Source: JAHEFX01 sp964614585 (GTDB lineage: Bacteria; Actinomycetota; Acidimicrobiia; Spongiisociales; JAENVV01). Taken from it: DNA of 8,319 nt. Each line of letters opens with the position of its first letter. The first letter of the stretch is position 1. Below are positions 6,190-8,319 of the stretch, in pieces. The DNA is taken from contig CAZTLW010000105.1 of NCBI GenBank assembly GCA_964614585.1, positions 1 through 8,319 of the forward strand, written 5' to 3'. Below the pieces are notes generated by a model, which was not told where the DNA came from, made no database searches, and was given only the letters and a program-made list of their open reading frames with translations. The translations under genes and the position numbers were made by a program.

Positions 6190-6195
6190 TACGCT
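6190..6195 (+). promoter_or_regulatory. Putative -10 box (TACGCT) of rex, leaderless start
   Basis: TACGCT stands six bases before ATG 6202 and no Shine-Dalgarno sequence precedes the start. TTTGGG (6166-6171) lies 18 bp upstream as a weak -35 candidate. I saw no Rex operator of the TTGTGAA-N4-TTCACAA type in the 97-bp spacer, so autoregulation or control of the divergent operon is not visible. Confidence 0.45.
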
Positions 6196-6201
6196 GCCGT
6201 C

Positions 6202-6822
6202 ATGTCCGCCCCCAAGCGCGTTGCCCGGGCCACCATCGCCCGGCTCCCCCGGTACCTCTCGTTCCTCGAGGGGCTCGACGAGGGAACCACCAGCGTGTCG
6301 TCCCAGCAGCTCGCGGTCGGGGCGGCGGTGAAGGACGCCATCGTCCGTCGCGACCTGTCCGACCTCGGCATCTCGGGGACCCGGGGCGTCGGCTACGACG
6401 TGGCCACGCTCATCGAGCGCATCCACGCCGAGCTCGGCCTCGCCGAGGAGCGGGCGGTCGTCCTCGTGGGGGCCGGGGTGCTCGGCCATGCCCTCGCCGA
6501 CTACCCGGGCTTCGCCGACGCCGGGTTCCGGCTGGTGGGCGCGTACGACGCCAGCGCCGACCGGATCGGGATGCGGTTCGCCGAGATCACCGTGTCCGAC
6601 GTCGCCGACCTCGAACGGGACATCGACGACCACGGGGTGACCATGGCCATCGTGACCGTGCCGGCCGATGCCGCCCAGGAGGTCGTCGACCGCCTCGTCG
6701 CCGCCGGTGTCCGGTCGATCCTCAACTTCGCCCCGACCACGGTCTCCCACCCCGACGACGTCGACCTGCGCCACGTGGACCTGAGCGCCGAGCTGCAGGT
6801 CCTCGCCTACTTCAGCCGCTGA
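6202..6822 (+). CDS. rex: Redox-sensing transcriptional repressor Rex
   Basis: Rex is a homodimeric repressor that binds DNA when NAD+ is abundant and lets go when NADH rises, controlling fermentation and respiratory genes. All 206 residues are family-like. The winged helix (about 10-68) holds ARLPRYLSFLEGL, VSSQQLA and the recognition segment IVRRDLSDLG-ISGTRGVGYDV. The NAD domain has VVLVGAGVLGHALADYPGF (G90, G92, G95), GAYDAS with D116 after strand two, VTVPADAAQEVVDRLVAAGVRSILNFAP, and the closing HVDLSAELQVLAYF, with D193 in the position that links the domains. Two small departures: the usual GAGNLGRAL reads GAGVLGHAL, and the usual RKDLS reads RRDLS. ATG 6202 is the only sensible start. 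It is divergent from the YbjQ-alcohol dehydrogenase operon and is followed by a hairpin. Confidence 0.96.
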   Translation: MSAPKRVARATIARLPRYLSFLEGLDEGTTSVSSQQLAVGAAVKDAIVRRDLSDLGISGTRGVGYDVATLIERIHAELGLAEERAVVLVGAGVLGHALADYPGFADAGFRLVGAYDASADRIGMRFAEITVSDVADLERDIDDHGVTMAIVTVPADAAQEVVDRLVAAGVRSILNFAPTTVSHPDDVDLRHVDLSAELQVLAYFSR

Positions 6823-6826
6823 CCCC

Positions 6827-6875
6827 GTTCCTGTGTCGCCCACCCCTTCACCAGAGGGCTGACCGACACAAGAAC
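6827..6875 (+). terminator. Hairpin after rex
   Basis: GTTCCTGTGTCG (6827-6838) and CGACACAAGAAC (6864-6875) pair at 11 of 12 positions, starting four bases after the rex stop. The 25-base loop contains a smaller CCCT/AGGG stem. The long loop and missing U-tract make it an imperfect terminator; an operator-like role cannot be excluded. Confidence 0.5.
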
Positions 6876-6943
6876 GGCTGAGGTGACCCGACGACGCAGG
6901 GGGTTGTCACCGGGTGGGCGGCGCGTCCGCGAGACTGCGGCCC
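6876..6943 (+). promoter_or_regulatory. Upstream region of the antiporter gene, weak promoter signals
   Basis: TTGTCA (6904-6909) resembles a -35 element. GAGACT (6931-6936) lies seven bases before ATG 6944 but is a poor -10 match, and the 21-bp spacing is long. There is no Shine-Dalgarno sequence near the start. The rest of this rex-antiporter gap holds only the hairpin already listed. Confidence 0.25.
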
Positions 6944-8319
6944 ATGGATCTCGTCCCCCTCCTCGCCGGGGCATTTGCGCTGGGCTTTGCGGCCCGGGCC
7001 ATCGGCCTCCCGCCGCTAGTCGGCTACCTGGTGGCGGGCTTCGTGCTCAACACGCTCGGCTTCGAGTCGACGGCATCGGTGGACGCCATCTCGGAGATCG
7101 GCATCCTGCTGCTTCTATTCGGCATCGGCCTGAAGCTCGACCTGCGCACCCTGGTCCGCCCGGCCGTCGCCATCACCACCACGGTGGTGGCGGTCGCCAC
7201 GACCGTCATCGCCGGGAGCCTGCTGTTGGCCGTCGGTGCGTTGGGCGTGCCGCTGGCCCGGGACCTCGGCATCGGTGGGGCCGCCATCCTCGGGTTCGCC
7301 GTCTCCTTCTCGAGCACCGTCTTCGCCGTGAAGGCCCTGGAGCGCAACGGCGAGTCGTCCTCGCTGGCGGGGCGGATGGCGATCGGCGTCCTCATCCTCC
7401 AGGACCTCTTCGCCGTCGCCTTCCTGGCCTTCGCAGCCGGGGACCTGCCGTCACTGTGGACGATCCCCGTCATCCTCGGGCTGGTCGCCCTCCGACCGGT
7501 GTTCGGGTGGGTTCTGAGCCGGGCCGGCCACGGGGAGATCCTCACCCTCCTCGGATTCACCCTGGCGGCCGGGATCGGGATCGGTGTCTTCGATACGGTC
7601 GGCGTGAAGCCCGACCTCGGCGCCCTCGTCGCCGGTCTCATCCTGTCGGGCCACCCCCGGGCCGGGGAGATGTCCGACCGGCTGCTCGGCTTCAAGGACC
7701 TGTTCCTCGTCGGCTTCTTCCTCTCGATCGGCCTCGGGGGCGCCCTCACGCCGACGGCTTGGCTGCTGGGTCTGGTGGTGCTGGTACTGCTGCCGCTCAA
7801 GAGCAGCGCCTTCTTCTGGCTGTTCACCCGGTTCCGGCTGCGGTCGCGTACCTCACTGCACGCCTCGCTCGTCCTCTCGTCGTACTCGGAATTCGGCCTG
7901 ATCGTGGCGACCGGGGCGGTGGGGGCCGGTCTGCTCGCCGACGACTGGGTGTCGACCATCGCGGTCGCCGTGGCCGCCTCGTTCATCGCCGCCGCCCCCC
8001 TCAACCAGGCCCGCCACCGCATCTACCGCTCGTGGGCACCGTCCCTCGCCCGTTTCCAGAGCCCCGACCTCGCCGCCGAGGACGACATCATCGACTGCGG
8101 CAACGCCCGGGTGCTCGTGTTCGGGATGGGCCGGGTGGGCGAGGGAGCCTTCGACGAGTTGGTGCTGCGACGGGGCGAGATCGTCGTGGGCGTCGACCGC
8201 CAGGACGCCACGGTCGAGCGCCATCGGGCGGTGGGCCGCAACGTGATCCGCGGCGACGCCCTCGACCGGGATTTCTGGGAGCGGGTGCGCTTCCACCCCG
8301 AGGTCGAGTTGGTGGTGGC
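6944..8319 (+). CDS. CPA2/Kef-type monovalent cation:proton antiporter with RCK domain, 3' partial
   Basis: The first 458 codons are visible and the frame stays open to the window edge. The protein should exchange K+ or Na+ for protons across the membrane. Residues about 1-355 are the multi-helix exchanger domain: GLPPLVGYLVAGFVL, SEIGILLLLFGIGLKLDL, AVSFSSTVFAVKALE, then VLILQDLFAV with the expected transport Asp (D154), DLGALVAGLILSGHPRA, FFLSIGLGG and SSYSEFGLI. From about residue 388 a TrkA-N/RCK nucleotide-binding domain begins: RVLVFGMGRVGEG (G394, G396, G399), VVGVD (D418) and RGDA (437-439). Such domains gate Kef and YbaL-type exchangers in response to NAD(H) or other nucleotides. ATG 6944 fits the family N-terminus. 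No KefF/KefG partner is visible. An NADH-sensing repressor gene directly upstream is notable, but shared regulation is only a guess. Confidence 0.93.
   Translation, partial: MDLVPLLAGAFALGFAARAIGLPPLVGYLVAGFVLNTLGFESTASVDAISEIGILLLLFGIGLKLDLRTLVRPAVAITTTVVAVATTVIAGSLLLAVGALGVPLARDLGIGGAAILGFAVSFSSTVFAVKALERNGESSSLAGRMAIGVLILQDLFAVAFLAFAAGDLPSLWTIPVILGLVALRPVFGWVLSRAGHGEILTLLGFTLAAGIGIGVFDTVGVKPDLGALVAGLILSGHPRAGEMSDRLLGFKDLFLVGFFLSIGLGGALTPTAWLLGLVVLVLLPLKSSAFFWLFTRFRLRSRTSLHASLVLSSYSEFGLIVATGAVGAGLLADDWVSTIAVAVAASFIAAAPLNQARHRIYRSWAPSLARFQSPDLAAEDDIIDCGNARVLVFGMGRVGEGAFDELVLRRGEIVVGVDRQDATVERHRAVGRNVIRGDALDRDFWERVRFHPEVELVV

Noticed and set aside
7024..8022. A 332-codon minus-strand frame opposite the antiporter gene
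   Set aside because: Ser/Arg/Ala-rich with no motif; the plus-strand frame is a recognisable CPA2 transporter.

Overview
The window is very GC-rich, with dense genes, GTG starts and strong G/C bias at third codon positions. The genes (a LytR-CpsA-Psr protein with a Thr-rich linker, an MmyB-type regulator, Rex, an actinobacterial-type Bax-inhibitor protein) suggest an Actinomycetota chromosome, possibly the class Acidimicrobiia. That placement is inferred from gene content and style; no rRNA or marker gene is present.

Layout, left to right: (1) 2-967 (+), the 3' part of an LCP-family cell-wall ligase that begins before the window. (2) 996-1367 (-), a 123-residue four-helix membrane protein, convergent with LCP and divergent from (3) 1476-2261 (+), an XRE/MmyB-like regulator; their 108-bp shared spacer carries a cluster of TGAC/GTCA half-sites. 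(4) Two back-to-back hairpins at 2269-2354 separate the regulator from the convergent (5) BI-1/YccA membrane protein, 2356-3129 (-). (6) 3194-4624 (+), a 476-residue protein with two cysteine-quartet halves, the second a recognisable Fe-S PD-(D/E)XK (RecB/Cas4-like) nuclease domain with an altered active site. It shares a 64-bp, nearly dyad-symmetric promoter region with BI-1. (7) A tight minus-strand pair, a YbjQ-family protein (5754-6104) followed by a zinc alcohol dehydrogenase (4652-5752). (8) Divergent from that pair, the NADH-sensing repressor Rex (6202-6822, +), followed by a hairpin. (9) 6944 to the window end (+), a CPA2/Kef-type cation:proton antiporter with an RCK NAD-binding domain, cut off by the window.

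The genes look mostly like chromosomal housekeeping and redox/ion homeostasis functions. Two neighbourhood links are plausible: Rex with the NAD-dependent dehydrogenase operon, and the MmyB-like regulator with the small membrane protein. No mobile element, CRISPR array, tRNA or rRNA is visible. The largest gap without a gene is 121 bp (6823-6943). Three plus-strand genes (regulator, nuclease-like gene, Rex) have a TANNNT box 6-7 bp before the start codon and no Shine-Dalgarno, which suggests leaderless transcripts. Three of the four minus-strand genes have clear purine-rich ribosome-binding sites. The most unusual item is the double-quartet nuclease-like protein and its symmetric divergent promoter.
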